Of a stretch of 64,000 bases of DNA, positions 1 to 11,466 are shown in pieces. Position 1 is the first letter of the stretch; each line of letters begins with the position of its first letter. Position numbers and translations under genes: made by a program. Source of the DNA: Haberlea rhodopensis (taxonomy: Eukaryota > Streptophyta > Magnoliopsida > Lamiales > Gesneriaceae); NCBI GenBank assembly GCA_907163345.1, contig CAJQUN010000507.1, forward strand, positions 186,001 through 250,000, in the 5' to 3' direction. The notes below the pieces were generated by a model that did no database searches, was not told the origin of the DNA, and was given only the letters and a program-made list of their open reading frames with translations.

Positions 1-10
1 ATCGAGATTA

Positions 11-92
11 AGTGCAAACAAAATGGATCATATCTCATATATTAGAGACTAAATAAAAAATCAGTGCAAATAAGATGGATCATATCATATAT
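11..92. repeat. Imperfect 30-bp direct repeat
   Basis: Two imperfect copies (about 11-42 and 63-92) share AGTGCAAA, then ATGGATCATATC and CATATAT, separated by about 20 bases. It lies upstream of the RPS4 promoter. I see no coding potential in 1-200. Confidence 0.6.
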
Positions 93-204
93 TGCCCATC
101 GCAGATAAAAAAAAGTTGCTGAGTTTTGTTCTTTGTACAAAATATTTTACTGAAAAATAAACCCTGTATATGGAAACTCCTAGAGCACCCTCCTAACTAT
201 AATA

Positions 205-250
205 AAGCCCCACTATATAAACAACTAGGGTTGAATAATCCCTTCAGTAC
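205..250 (+). promoter_or_regulatory. Probable RPS4 core promoter
   Basis: A TATA-like CTATATAAA is at 213-221. About 80 bases further on is the RPS4 start codon. CTAGGGTT at 225-232 is the reverse complement of the telo-box core AACCCTA, known to be common near plant ribosomal protein gene starts. Transcription would start around 245. The assignment rests on position and motifs only. Confidence 0.5.
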
Positions 251-296
251 ACAGACGAGGGAGAGCTGGAGGCCAGGATCTCACACCCACCGAAAA

Positions 297-2679
297 ATGG
301 TCACCTATCTCAGCAAATCAACCTACGCTTTATCATTGTTATTGGATAATTCACGTCTGTGAATAATGCTACAGATTGTTTATTACATGTTGATGTTCTT
401 TGTTGATTTTTTCACTCTGAAAAAATAACTGATTGTGTTATAGAACTCTTATTTATCGACTTTGAGTTCTGATGGGCCCATATCCATGGTGCGTGATTAT
501 TGTATACTATGATCTACGGTCCATAGAAAGCGTGGCGATTTAACATGTGGAACTCACGTTGTTCTATTTTACATCTTACATATCTGTATGTCTCTATAAG
601 CTACAGAAGGTGTGTGAACTCATAAGAATTTTACATGTAATGAATATTGAAAGAGACATAAAGATTAGTGCGAGGATTTCTTCATAGGAAGATAAAATTG
701 TTCAACCATTGTTGATGATTGATCAGCCATAACATTTTTTTATCAACAGATTGGTTTGAAATTATTGATGGTGTATGTATTCTTTGTATATTTGTGGATT
801 TTTATTCATGGCATAATGTGAAATGCCAATGGCTGCAGAATATCAGGTGGCTGTTTAATGTTACTTTTTATATCATCGGTGGTGAAGTGATGTAATGTAG
901 TAATTGTCGGTAATTTATTACCTGGGTGAATGTTACAGCTAAAGAAGTGCCTGAAGATTATTTATAATTTTATGTCCATTCCATCTTAATAATTATTTGA
1001 TTGTTTTTCCTCCAAATTCTAGGCTAGAGGTTTAAAGAAACACTTGAAGAGGCTCAATGCCCCAAAACATTGGATGTTGGACAAGCTTGGTGGTGCTTTT
1101 GTAAGTTGCCCTGACTCAGATTTCCGTGACTTGTAGTTTTTCATTTTCCATCGCTGCCGGAGGATAGTTTATCTGAATCTTTTGGCTTTTCAGGGTGTAA
1201 CAGAGTTCCCTAATTATGTCAGTTTTTATGATTGATTTTCAATGTTCTATTAATGTACCTGTATATAGGCTCCAAAACCATCTTCTGGACCACACAAATC
1301 AAGAGAGTGCCTTCCCTTGATCCTTATTTTGCGGAACAGGCTAAAATATGCCCTAACAGGCCGTGAAGTCGTTGCCATTTTGATGCAACGTCATGTTCTT
1401 GTTGATGGGAAGGTCAGAACAGATCAGACATATCCTTCTGGTTTTATGGGTATGCACTCCTCACTGCACTTCTATCACCTTGGTATCTTTTCCGTAGATA
1501 TTTTATCGAATGATGCATGGCCTAATGTTTTCAGTGACCCAAGGATCACAGGACTTGATAATGAAGTGATTCTAAAAGTAGATATGTGTTTATTTATTCT
1601 TTGTATTCTTCTCACTTGTATTTCAAAGTTCTCAAACCCGTAAAACAGATTTATAGACTGAATTGATGCGTTGACAGTTTTTGTTTTTTATATATATGTT
1701 AACTGACTAACCTATTGTTCCGCTATCTCATTTTCTAGATGTTGTCTCCATTCCAAAGACCAACGAGAATTTTCGCTTACTTTATGACACCAAGGGTCGG
1801 TTTCGTCTACACTCAATCCGGGATGAGGAGGCCAAGGTCATTTTTTGTTTTATTTATTCCTTCCTTTTTTTCAGGTTTATCGTTTTTTTATTTATACCTT
1901 TATCCTTGTAAGATTTTGTGAACATATGTGTACTTGTTATCTGCTGGTTTGCTTTGCTTGGGATGTTTTTTGTTACCTGATAACTTTGGAGCAAACACTA
2001 ACAGCTGAATGTGGGTGATGGTTGGAGCAAATGCTAGCAGGATGAACGTACCTTCACTACTCAGCGGGAAATGATATTGGATAGCTTTGGAGACTTATTT
2101 AATGGTTCGATGAATCATGAACAAAATAATTCTAATTTCTAACTTCATTATTCTTTATCTTTTTGGTTTGAAATGATTTTTGTTGTTTTGAAGAACACAT
2201 TGATCTGTTGAAAAGATATTCACATTTTATTTATTGTTCTGCAGTTTAAGCTGTGCAAAGTTCGTTCAATTCAGTTTGGGAAGAAAGGTATTCCTTATCT
2301 CAATACATATGATGGAAGGACTATTCGCTATCCAGATCCACTCATCAAGGCCAATGACACCATCAAACTTGATCTTGAGACCAGCAAGATTGTTGATTTC
2401 ATCAAGTTTGACGTTGGGAATGTTGTGATGGTGACTGGTGGTAGGAACAGGGGACGAGTAGGAGTAATCAAGAACCGTGAGAAGCACAAGGGAAGTTTCG
2501 AGACTATCCACGTCCAGGATGCTATTGGACATGAGTTTGCTACTCGATTGGGTAATGTTTTCACGATTGGCAAGGGTACTAAGCCTTGGGTGTCTCTTCC
2601 AAAGGGCAAAGGTATTAAGTTGTCCATCATTGAGGAGGCCAGGAAGAGGTATGCTGCCGAGTCTGCAGCAACAGCTTAG
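297..2679 (+). CDS. RPS4: 40S ribosomal protein S4 (eS4), five coding exons
   Basis: Structural protein of the cytosolic small ribosomal subunit. Coding exons join at 297-299, 1023-1100, 1269-1449, 1739-1836 and 2245-2679; all introns are GT-AG and the spliced frame is 264 aa, the usual plant length. The first coding exon is only the ATG: it is followed at once by a GT donor, and the next exon opens with ARGLKKHLKRLNAPKHWMLD, the family's N-terminus. In order: the S4 N-terminal segment (about 3-39), the S4 RNA-binding region (about 42-104, with RLKYALTGREV), the central eS4 domain including LLYDTKGRFRLHSI, and a KOW-type segment with VMVTGGRNRGRVGVIKNREK near 180-200. It ends RYAAESAATA. No break is visible. 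AATAAA at 2893-2898 is a possible poly(A) signal. Identification is from family knowledge and is near certain. Confidence 0.96.
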
Positions 2680-4765
2680 AAACCTTTAAAGTTTCCTTCT
2701 GCATGTTTGTTAAGGTAGTTTGAACATAACCAGTGGGACATATGGTAGCGGGCATCAGATGTCATCATGTTATCATAATAATTGTACTATCTTTTTTTTG
2801 AAGAATTTGTGGTGTTCTCATCTGAAGTTTGAAAATTCTCTATGCATTGGGTACTTGATGCAAAATTTTAGACTTTCGTGCCCTTGACCTAAAATAAAAG
2901 TTGGTTTGTTTTGCTATGGTCACTAGATAAGTATTGGATATGCTTATATGTAAGTAAGAGAAAAGCACAATTAGTATTTCTTATATTGAGTCCGTTGGTT
3001 GTGATAAAAGGTCATCAACATTCTAATGAATTTCTCGATTCTCTTTTCCATCTTTTGGTGTCAAATTTGACAAATACCATGTCTATAATTTTTGGTCGCT
3101 TGTGATATTGCACATCACAACAACATTGTATTTCAAAGATGAATAAAATTAAAGATCTTAGGACAGTACCTGGCACTGCTGGAATCATGTTAGTCCTGTG
3201 AGTATAGTTCACTTTAGTTAATTATCGAGGAGGTACCCTTTTGTGAAAATTGGAGGGCCTCACATTTCGTAAATTGAAGCACTTAGATTTCTAACTTGAG
3301 AGAGATGGTTTACTTGTTCGACAATAGGGAAAAATTAGTTTCTTTTTCTTGAACATACAAATTTCGACGCCGTTGTTGTGGCTAATGATCATGCAAGTAT
3401 CTAAAGTTCTTTGTAGAACACGGGGAGTCACCTCAACAGACTATGTCTAATGTTTTTACAGAAAGAAATAGGCTGTAGATTGGACGGTCGCCCTGCATCC
3501 TCGTGATGACCTTCAGGTTTTTTGTAGTATGTTTGCAGGAATCACGCAAAGAATCGGCTATCGCGATAGCCATATATTCATGATGAATGCCATGAATTTG
3601 TCAATATTTGGCTGAGGGGGTTTCGCCTTTATGAGCACATAATTCCCGAAAGAAATGTTTTCATCACTTTTCTATAAACAATGGCTTTCCATTTCGAAAT
3701 TCGGATGCCCGTGGATGCCACACGATCATGTTTTTGATGAAGATAATATTATTCCTCTTTTACGATTCGTGAATGGAAGGAGAAAAGTTGTGATCGTGAT
3801 GGATTGTCCGTTTTTGTAGTATTGAATGAATATGTTTTGCAACGACGCTTATATCTTTTGATAGGCATAAATTTGAATCCGTGCAAGTTTTTATCAAAAG
3901 ATAAGTTTTTATCTTTTGATAAAAGTTTAAGCATAAAAGTTTTTACGCTTATTAAATCCGTGAAAGATTCAGACTAACGCATAAAAAGAGAGAATGAGAA
4001 AGAAAAGAAAAGAAAAGGCACTGATATAATGGGTGTGTGGATGCAACACGCCTTCTTTTAGCATACCCGATTGGATTTTAACTCTATTTGCCTCTACTTT
4101 AATGTCGTCTCTATCACTGGATTCCGGAGTTGTCCGTATAATACATTAAAAATTATTGTTAGTATCAAACATTTAAAAACTATATTTGTTAGTAGAAGTA
4201 AAATTTTATTTCCTTAGACAACGGCAGCGTAAAATCCATACTAAACGATATACAGACATGAGGGGTTGCACCATGTGAGTGCAGAAGGATCAGACTTCTT
4301 ATCCGGGTGTGAGCATATAAAAGAATTATTGGGAGCCATGAGCAGATTCTCCAACACTTGTCGTAATGCATCATCTATATTGCAGTTGCAAATGCACCTT
4401 ATATTTAGTTAAATTGCACTAGTTGAGATGACCGAGGCTTTTGATATCAAATTTGTATTTTTTTTTTTAAACGCATAAAAAAAAAATTAATTTTTCTTGT
4501 TTAAAATTGCAATGTCACTTCCCCAGATTAATAGTTATTTTTAACAGATTAATAGTTATTTTTAACGTGGTTATAACGTGGTTATAAATTATAAGGACAT
4601 TAATAATCCATACATATATCTTCATATATTTTTCCTTTTATGACAAAGTGGGATTGGCACACTTTTTGGGCAATAAACCAAATATTATTCTATCAACTAA
4701 CCATTTTAATATAAAGAATAATAATATGGTAAATAGAAATATCAAACTTAAATGTAAACATTCAA
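2680..4765. other. Intergenic region without a gene
   Basis: About 2.1 kb between RPS4 and the SINE-like element. It starts with the RPS4 3' UTR (AATAAA at 2893-2898). I see no supported coding frame; short open frames lack family features. Structure present: a 16-bp perfect palindrome GGCTATCGCGATAGCC at 3556-3571, a long hairpin at 3889-3924, and A/T-rich low-complexity DNA at 4440-4620. Confidence 0.6.
3889..3924. repeat. Perfect 16-bp stem hairpin
   Basis: TTTTATCAAAAGATAA (3889-3904) is followed by a four-base loop and its exact reverse complement (3909-3924). A third related copy, ATCTTTTGAT, lies at about 3852, and short words (GCATAAA, AATCCGTG, ACGCTTA) recur on both sides, so the hairpin arose inside a local duplication. 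Confidence 0.7.
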
Positions 4766-4773
4766 AAATTATG

Positions 4774-4958
4774 GGGTGATCTAGTTGGTGGAATATGTGA
4801 GAGCATATATCTTGGATTACGAGTTCGATTCTTTCTACAAATATTTTTTCGTTCAAACCTATCACACAAGGCATCTCTAGTGCGCTTTATCTGGTTGTGG
4901 TTCCCGAGGGTTTACTAGTGTGCACCGAAAGGTGGCGGCCGCCGGTTGGGAGTGGATG
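4774..4958 (+). mobile_element. tRNA-derived SINE-like element with 8-bp TSD
   Basis: A 185-bp insert flanked by the direct repeat AAATTATG (4766-4773 and 4959-4966). Its 5' part has a box A-like GTGATCTAGTTGG and, about 35 bases later, a box B-like GAGTTCGATTC, the spacing of an RNA polymerase III internal promoter. The 3' half has the GC-rich body (GTGCGCTTTATCTGG, GTGGCGGCCGCCGG) common in plant SINEs. No poly(A) tail follows, unlike many SINEs. It ends about 115 bases upstream of the mitoferrin start codon. The family name is not known to me. Confidence 0.55.
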
Positions 4959-5073
4959 AAATTATGATTTAACAATTTCCGGAGGGGATCAATGTAATTC
5001 AAAACTCGCCAACCTTTTTAAACCCGTGTCCCACGTTCACAATTCCTTAACATTCCCACCACCTCTAGCCACC

Positions 5074-6120
5074 ATGGGAGTCACTACCACTACTGCTGAA
5101 AGCACCCCTAATTTTCATCAGAACTCAGAATTTTACCCAAATGAAGTCTTAATCTCCCCACCAGTACACGACGGCCTCGAGTTCTGGCAGTTCATGATCG
5201 CGGGTTCCATTGCTGGTTCTGTGGAACATATGGCCATGTTCCCTGTGGATACCCTCAAAACTCGCATGCAAGTTATTTCTTCTTCGTCCATTTCTCTCAA
5301 ACAATCTTTCGGCTCCATCATGAAACTAGAAGGGCTTGGTGGCCTGTATCGTGGCATTGCGGCAATGGGCTTAGGCGCTGGTCCCGCCCATGCTGTGTAC
5401 TTCTCAGTCTACGAGTCTAGCAAGAAATTACTCTCCGCAGGAAATCCCAATAACTCAATGGCACACGCAGCTTCTGGGGTGTTCGCTACAGTGGCGAGTG
5501 ATGCTGTTATCACACCAATGGATGTGGTGAAGCAACGGCTGCAGTTAAAGGGTAGTCCATACAAGGGAGTGTGTGATTGCGTCAAGAAAGTGTTGGTGGA
5601 AGAAGGGTTTGGAGCTTTTTATGCAAGTTATCGGACAACTGTGGTAATGAATGCACCATTTACTGCTATCCATTTCGCTACCTACGAGGCTGCTAAAAGG
5701 GGGTTAATGAAAGTGTCACCAGAGAACCGGGGTGACGATGAAACTTTGCTGGTGCATGCAACTGCAGGTGCGGCAGCCGGTGCGTTGGCTGCAGCCATAA
5801 CCACGCCACTTGATGTTGTCAAAACTCAGCTGCAGTGCCAGGTGAGGATTCTTATTGTTCTTGGATTGTTATTTAAACGTTTACTTATCTGTGTGTAGTC
5901 TTTTATCATACAGGGTGTTTGTGGGTGTGACCGATTTACGAGTAGCTCGATAGGGGATGTTCTTAGATCGGTCTTGAAGAAGGATGGATATAGTGGACTC
6001 ATGAGAGGGTGGATTCCCAGAATGCTATTCCATGCACCAGCTGCTGCAATCTGCTGGTCTACATATGAATCTGTGAAGAGCTTTTTTGAAGAACACAATG
6101 GAAAGAGAATCACTATTTGA
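5074..6120 (+). CDS. MIT: Mitoferrin-like mitochondrial iron carrier, two exons
   Basis: Member of the mitochondrial carrier family, of the mitoferrin group that brings iron across the inner mitochondrial membrane. Exons are 5074-5841 and 5914-6120 (GT-AG intron of 72 bases), giving 324 aa, the usual length. The chosen ATG sits in GCCACCATGGG, a very good context; the frame is open upstream but has no earlier ATG. Three carrier repeats are visible with the signature Px[D/E]xxK/R: PVDTLK (57-62), PMDVVK (148-153) and PLDVVK (245-250), each starting a loop after an odd-numbered helix. MNAPFTAIHF (192-201) carries the Met-Asn pair typical of mitoferrins in helix 4. The protein ends GKRITI. No disruption is seen. 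Iron transport is inferred from similarity. An S-adenosylmethionine carrier is the nearest alternative but fits less well. Confidence 0.9.
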
Positions 6121-6924
6121 ATTGAGAAAGTTGTCTTTAGTTGGATATTGGAAAAAAATGTATAGCTTCTCAATTCGGTTCAGCAGTTGACTTCTTTTAT
6201 ATTGTACAGATGCTATATATTTTTAGCTTAAGCAAAGGGAGATTAAAGATGTATATCTTCAAAATAAGCAAGTATATCACGTACGAATCACAAAATTTCA
6301 CACTTTATGAAACAAGCCAAGTAAATATAGATGGGGGAATATAAACAAGACAAGAATTCCATTCTCGACTGGTGCATTCAGTTGTCAAACGCTCGAACCC
6401 ATATGCACTTAATACTATTGCTACACTTGGGTCGTGCAAGTGATCACAAGTAGAACAAGCAAGAATGAAGTGATAAAAAAAGATCCACATCTAACGACAA
6501 TTTAATGGTTTAGTACTTCTCTGCTTCATGATTTCTTCATACCAGCTGTGAAATGGAGTTTTGCTTTCTCGGATGATAGGCAAGTCATTTTGACACAAAC
6601 AATCACCTCCGTTCTAATTCCCACAATGTCACTAAGTTTACCTTTGTCTAGCTAACCAGTTACAACAGTTGAGAAACGCAGAACAGATGAATCCTTGTAA
6701 CCAACTTCGCACACTGACGGAATGCAAACGGTGAGCTTCGTGTCTCTTCATTGAACTCATAATTGGTTGAGTCACGAGGGAAAATGCCTATGGCTAGGTC
6801 ATTGTCCTTAAGGAGTTCGGGCAATGGATTTTGAACTTTTCCATGAAAATAACAAGTTTTGTATTTGGAAGTGATTTGATAATACGAAAAGAAAAGCAAA
6901 AAATAAGCCATGCTGAAAGTTAGC
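6121..6924. other. Mitoferrin 3' flank, no gene seen
   Basis: Includes the 3' UTR of the carrier gene. The short open frames on both strands show no recognisable domain. I see no repeat or RNA gene here. Confidence 0.5.
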
Positions 6925-8560
6925 GTAAGGCCCGATGCTAATTAATCCGGATTAACGATGATTAAGCAAACCCGAATAATTAAAAGTACAGACTTTGAAT
7001 TAAGGTGTTCCAGACTACGATGAGTCAAGCAACTAGTGAAAAATATTTTTAGTACTTGTGCATGTGCATGATCACAGGCACTTGGAGAGCACATGCCACT
7101 ATTTAATTAATCTCCTAGCATATGGAATATAAAACACACAAAAATCCTCCACCATGCACTTAAAAACCATCATCTCTCTCTTTCACATATCACATCATCT
7201 CTCTTCCTTCTTCCTCCATGGATTTCGAAATTTCTCCTCATTTTGCTTCAATTTAATCCTTCAAAAGTGATCAAAACCCACATGTAGTCGAAGATTTAGA
7301 AGCTACAAGGTTAGGGAAGAAAAACCCAACAAGAATTTTTGAGTTTGGAGCATTCTTGAAGGAGGAAAGAAGAGTTTGGAAGGAGAAAGGAGCTTGGTTG
7401 ACTCAATGGCTTGGATTGTGCTTCAAATCTTCAAGATAAAGTGAGGTATAACATGAATCTTGAGTTTTATTAACTTGCATGTAGGATTAAGGGTCGAATT
7501 TTGATGCCTTTACATGAGAATTGTAGTGAAAAATTGCTGTCAAAAATGTTCTGCAGATTTCAGAGTATATATTATCTAGAATTTTGAAATTTAAGCATAG
7601 ATAAGCTTCGAATTTGAATTTGGTGTCCCTTATGAAAGTTGTAGTATTTTAACTTGACTTTAATTGGCCACCAAAAGAAGCTAAGTTGGAGTTAAAATGA
7701 GAAAGTTATGATGATTTTACTATACTGTGCTCAAATCGAGTTTGCATGTGAATGCAGGTCATATGCAGTGTGTTCTTCTAATTTATGGAAATAAATGGCT
7801 ACGAATTTGAAGTTTTACGTCCTAATAAGTTGTAGCATTCGGTGTTAGCTTGCATTTGGAATTGTCCTCACTCAATTTGGAGTTCATATGCAAAAGTTAA
7901 GCTAATTTTACCACATGGTGCTCAATCTGGAAAAGGCATTGTATGCGGGTTGTTACGTTTTGCAAAGAATGTACCTTAAGATAAACTAATTAGCTTGAAA
8001 CTCATAAATTATATTTGTAGGATTTTGAGTTATCGAAATTCTACCATTGGAATCAGGTCATTTGGATGTCGCATGAATTATTTATGAAGTTTCTACGAAA
8101 AGTGGTCAATCTGGAATTTAGAATTTCCCTTGTTTTGCATAAATAATGTTTAGAGCAGATTTGCCTTAGGTTAATGAACGAATTTGGAGAAGTGTCAAAC
8201 ATATGAAATGTCATAAATTTGGGCTAGATTTAAAGTTAAATTGGACCCATGCCATTTAAACTAACTCCGTGCGTTAATTTTCAGATGCAGAAAATGGAAT
8301 AGATCAAATTTTGGTGGGGCGGATCGAGCATTGAAATAAATTGGGTGAAATTTTTTCTGGCATTGTTGATCGATCGAGAATAATTCTCGATCGATCGCCC
8401 ACGGGTTACAAAGAAAAAAAATTTCTGGCATTGTCAATCGATCGAGAATAATTCTCGATCGATCGAGAGAGGTTTACGAAAAAGAAAAAAAAATAATGTC
8501 TCGCTCGATCGATCGAGAGGACATCTCGATCGATCGAGCAACATAAAATTTTGTTTTTTT
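6925..8560 (+). mobile_element. Decayed LTR-like sequence of a gypsy-type element
   Basis: Begins near GGCCCGATGCTAATTAATCC, resembling the TGTGATGCCCCG...TTAATTAAT opening of the complete chromovirus LTR in this window. It has a TATA-like GGAATATAAAACAC near 7125-7138, a CT-rich leader at 7160-7220, several diverged copies of a segment with 'GAAAGTTGTAG / TTGTAGCAT' wording (7640-8100), and the palindrome cluster at 8367-8537. No coding frame. Similar wording (TTTCTACGAAAA...GGTCAA) returns at 24690-24740, so 24617-25440 may be the rest of this LTR, split by later insertions. The boundaries are approximate. Confidence 0.5.
8367..8537. repeat. Cluster A: phased GATCGATC palindromes
   Basis: Six GATCGATC-core sites starting at about 8367, 8388, 8435, 8456, 8506 and 8527: three pairs with 21 bases within each pair and 47-50 between pairs. 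In the first two pairs the arms extend inward (GAGAAT / ATTCTC), so each pair is a near-perfect inverted repeat of about 31 bases. This is the same layout as clusters in five other LTR contexts in this window. Confidence 0.8.
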
Positions 8561-8948
8561 TAAGATCGAAATCAGCAGAAATCCCACAACACTTTCTCAT
8601 TTTGTTCTCGAAAAAAAAATTCACATTTTGCCCTAATCTCCAAATTCCCTCTTTAATCTTTCCAACAACTCAAAGATCTCACAATATATGCTGCAGAGTT
8701 TCTTCTAATTGCACTTTTGGTCACAGATTTGAAGATTCAAGAGCTGAATTGGGGCAATTACATCACAAGGAGGAACTAAACCCAAGTCTACAAATTCATC
8801 TAGATTGACGAAATTCTATGGTAGGGGTGCTTAACGGATCGGACCGGTCCGATCCGTTACAAATTCATCACAAATTCATAATATAGATGCATACAAATAA
8901 TCGTAAAGAGATGGCAATTAAAAATCAAAATTAAAAAAATATTGCTGT

Positions 8949-11046
8949 TTAGCACTCTTCATAATTGATAAGTATTGTTTTTGCGTTCTCTTCTTCTTGC
9001 TCGTCATAATGGTTTATAAATTCGTCAACCGCCCCATCTCTTCTATTCTTACATTCTGCTTCAAACCAATCTTTAAGTAATGTGAGCATGCATAACGAAT
9101 TAGCAGAGAGACTACTTCTGTATTCTCCAATAATTCGGCCACATGTTGAGAATGCAGATTCAGAAGCGACGCTTGAAGCTTGTACCGCATACACGTCTCT
9201 AGCCATTTTGGCTAAGATAGAGAATTGTGCCGCATTTGACTTCCACCATTGTAACACGTCGAAGTTGTCTTCCGTTACAAATTGGTAATTCAGATAAATT
9301 TGCAACCCAGTCGACGTGCTAGTAGAAGGTCCTTTTCCCTTAAGTTTTTTCCTGCCCAGCATTCTAAGCAAATTGATGCCCCCACCTTTAGTTTGAGCTT
9401 GGGGTTGTTCTTCAGCAGGCCTTTGTTGCGATGATTCACTTGCCTGTTGATTATAATACAATTGAAACATATTTTGGAGAGATTGCATTGTAGACGTCTT
9501 TTGATCGTCAACAACCTTCCCCAAAAATTTAGCATAATATTCAAAAAATATCTCAAATGAAGATAAACATTGACTAGGATCTAGCAATGTTGCGATGCAG
9601 TGCACGTGTGGGATTTGTTCCCAATATTTTATAAATTTAGTTTCCATTGCACTAACAAAAGTATGCAAGTCATAGTCATCTCTAAATTCTATAAACTTAT
9701 CAAACATATTAAATACTAAAGGAAGAAAATAAACGGAAGTTGGATAAGTAACACCGGAGAAGCGTTCCGTCAAGTACCTAACAATGATACACAATTTTCA
9801 ACAAATTCCCAATCCTCATTAGTCAAATAAATATTATCATCGCTATCAGGCATTTGATATTAATTATAAAATGGAGTTAAACTTTGTAAGGTAACATAGC
9901 ATTCAACATATTGTACAACGAATTCCACCTAGTTTCTATTGGTGATGGAAAAAGAAGATGCTTTAAACCATTAGATAAACATAATTGTTTCCAATCGCGC
10001 TTTACACTGCTCGTGCGTAACCATTTAGCGCAGTATTTCATTTTGTCAATACATGCCGAGTGATTGTCCTCATAACCAACTTTAACAGCTAAATTAATCA
10101 TATGACATGCACATCTAACATGAAAAAAAACACCATCAAACATTGGTTTCAGATAGGTCTTTAAATCACGCATCGCATCATTGTTATTCGCTGCATTGTC
10201 TAATGTGACCGAAAATACCTTATCGTGAATTCCATAATGTCTACAAGTGTTGAATACATATTTAGCAATTACATAACCAGTATGTGCACAATCTAACTCA
10301 TCTAAAGACAAAATCCGTTTTTGCATACACCAATTATCATCAATCCAATGACAAGTGACAACAAGATATGAATCTGAATTTACATTTGTCCAAATATCGG
10401 TTGTTAAGCTAACCCTAAAAGGCAAACTAGAAAGATGTTGAAACAATGTATTTCTATATTCAACAAATACGTCCATACAATTTCTTTTTAGTGTGTGCCT
10501 GAAAATATGTTTAAACATGGGTTGTATAGATGATGCAAATTCAATAAAACCAGCATGTTCAGCTTGTATAAAAGGTAGTTCACATCTAATCACATATCTA
10601 ACAAGTGACATACGGTTAATTTCAGCAGTTAAAATTAAATTCGTGCCAGTGAGAACATTAATTTGTGCTTGTGTTGCTTCTCGACCTAATGGTTGTAATG
10701 TTGTCTCATCAAAATTATGTTTTTTTACTAAGTGTTTTTTAAATGTTCCAGTGTCTCCACTGGAACCACCAGCTTTATATGAATATTGCATTTTACATAA
10801 TTTACATATTGCAACAGATTCATTGGTACCTTCTTTTTGAATGAGTTCAAAGTGATCACATATCTTACTTCTTTTGGCACGAGTCGGTTGTCTACTTGCT
10901 GCTGTAGTGGCTCCGGATGACTCCACTTGTTGTCTCTCTTGGGCTTGGGCAGCAGGAGGTTCGACAGGTTGTTCGGGTTGTTGCGGTTTGACATTCATAG
11001 AGGAACCACCAACATTGAGGTCAGCAAAAAAATTCATAACTTTCAT
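8949..11046 (-). pseudogene. hAT transposase, BED zinc finger type, frameshifted
   Basis: Transposase of the surrounding hAT element, reading from the ATG at 11046. The N-terminal part (11046-9877, 389 codons) has a Gln/Pro-rich leader, then a BED-type zinc finger (about residues 60-115, with CKLCKMQY and KKHLVKKHN) and the start of the RNase H-like core (TDIWTNVNSDSYLVV; SVTLDNAANNNDAM; HVRCACHMINLAV). The C-terminal part (9794-8949) holds the hAT dimerisation region (LQWWKSN, SSVASESAFSTCGRI, LTLLKDWFE). Between 9877 and 9780 the conserved protein continues in a third frame (MPDSDDNIYLTNEDWEFVEN) with an in-frame TAA, so at least two frameshifts and one stop separate the halves. Relatives are the RICESLEEPER-type hAT transposases of plants. 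I infer a recently inactivated transposase. Confidence 0.9.
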
Positions 11047-11308
11047 TTAACTCAGGTATTGGTACAGGCAAATTCATTGCCGAAGATGAACTCAGTGATA
11101 GACGACTCGGGACGAGACCCCGACTGCGACCCCGGCTACGACCACCGCCACTGCTAGATGAAGATGCGATTATTATATAAGTAAATTGTAAATAGCACAA
11201 TTGAGAGGAAAATATGAGATTGAAGTATAGAATTGTGAGAAGAATGAAAAAAATTCACACATATTTACAGATTTCAAAAAAAATAAAAATAAAAAAAATA
11301 AATAATAG

Positions 11309-11466
11309 AACGTTGGCAACGGCTAAGAGCCGTTGCCAACGTTCAGCATGGCAACGGCTTTATAGCCGTTGCCATGCTGACAAAAAAGTTTAATTTAGCC
11401 GTTGCCAACGTTCAGCATGGCAACGCCTTTATAGCCGTTGCCATGCTGACAAAAAAGTTTAATTTT
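11309..11466. repeat. Tandem pair of 16-bp hairpins in the hAT element
   Basis: Perfect 16-bp stems with tiny loops: 11309-11324 with 11328-11343 (loop AAG), and 11344-11359 with 11364-11379 (loop TTAT). A block of about 70 bases containing the second hairpin is then duplicated (about 11327-11396 and 11397-11466); in the second copy one stem base differs (GGCAACGCC for GGCAACGGC). They lie on the 5' side of the transposase. Confidence 0.8.

Noticed and set aside
5026..5073. Upstream extension of the mitoferrin frame by 16 codons
   Set aside because: The frame is open but begins with GTG and has no ATG; the ATG at 5074 has an excellent context and gives the family's usual length.
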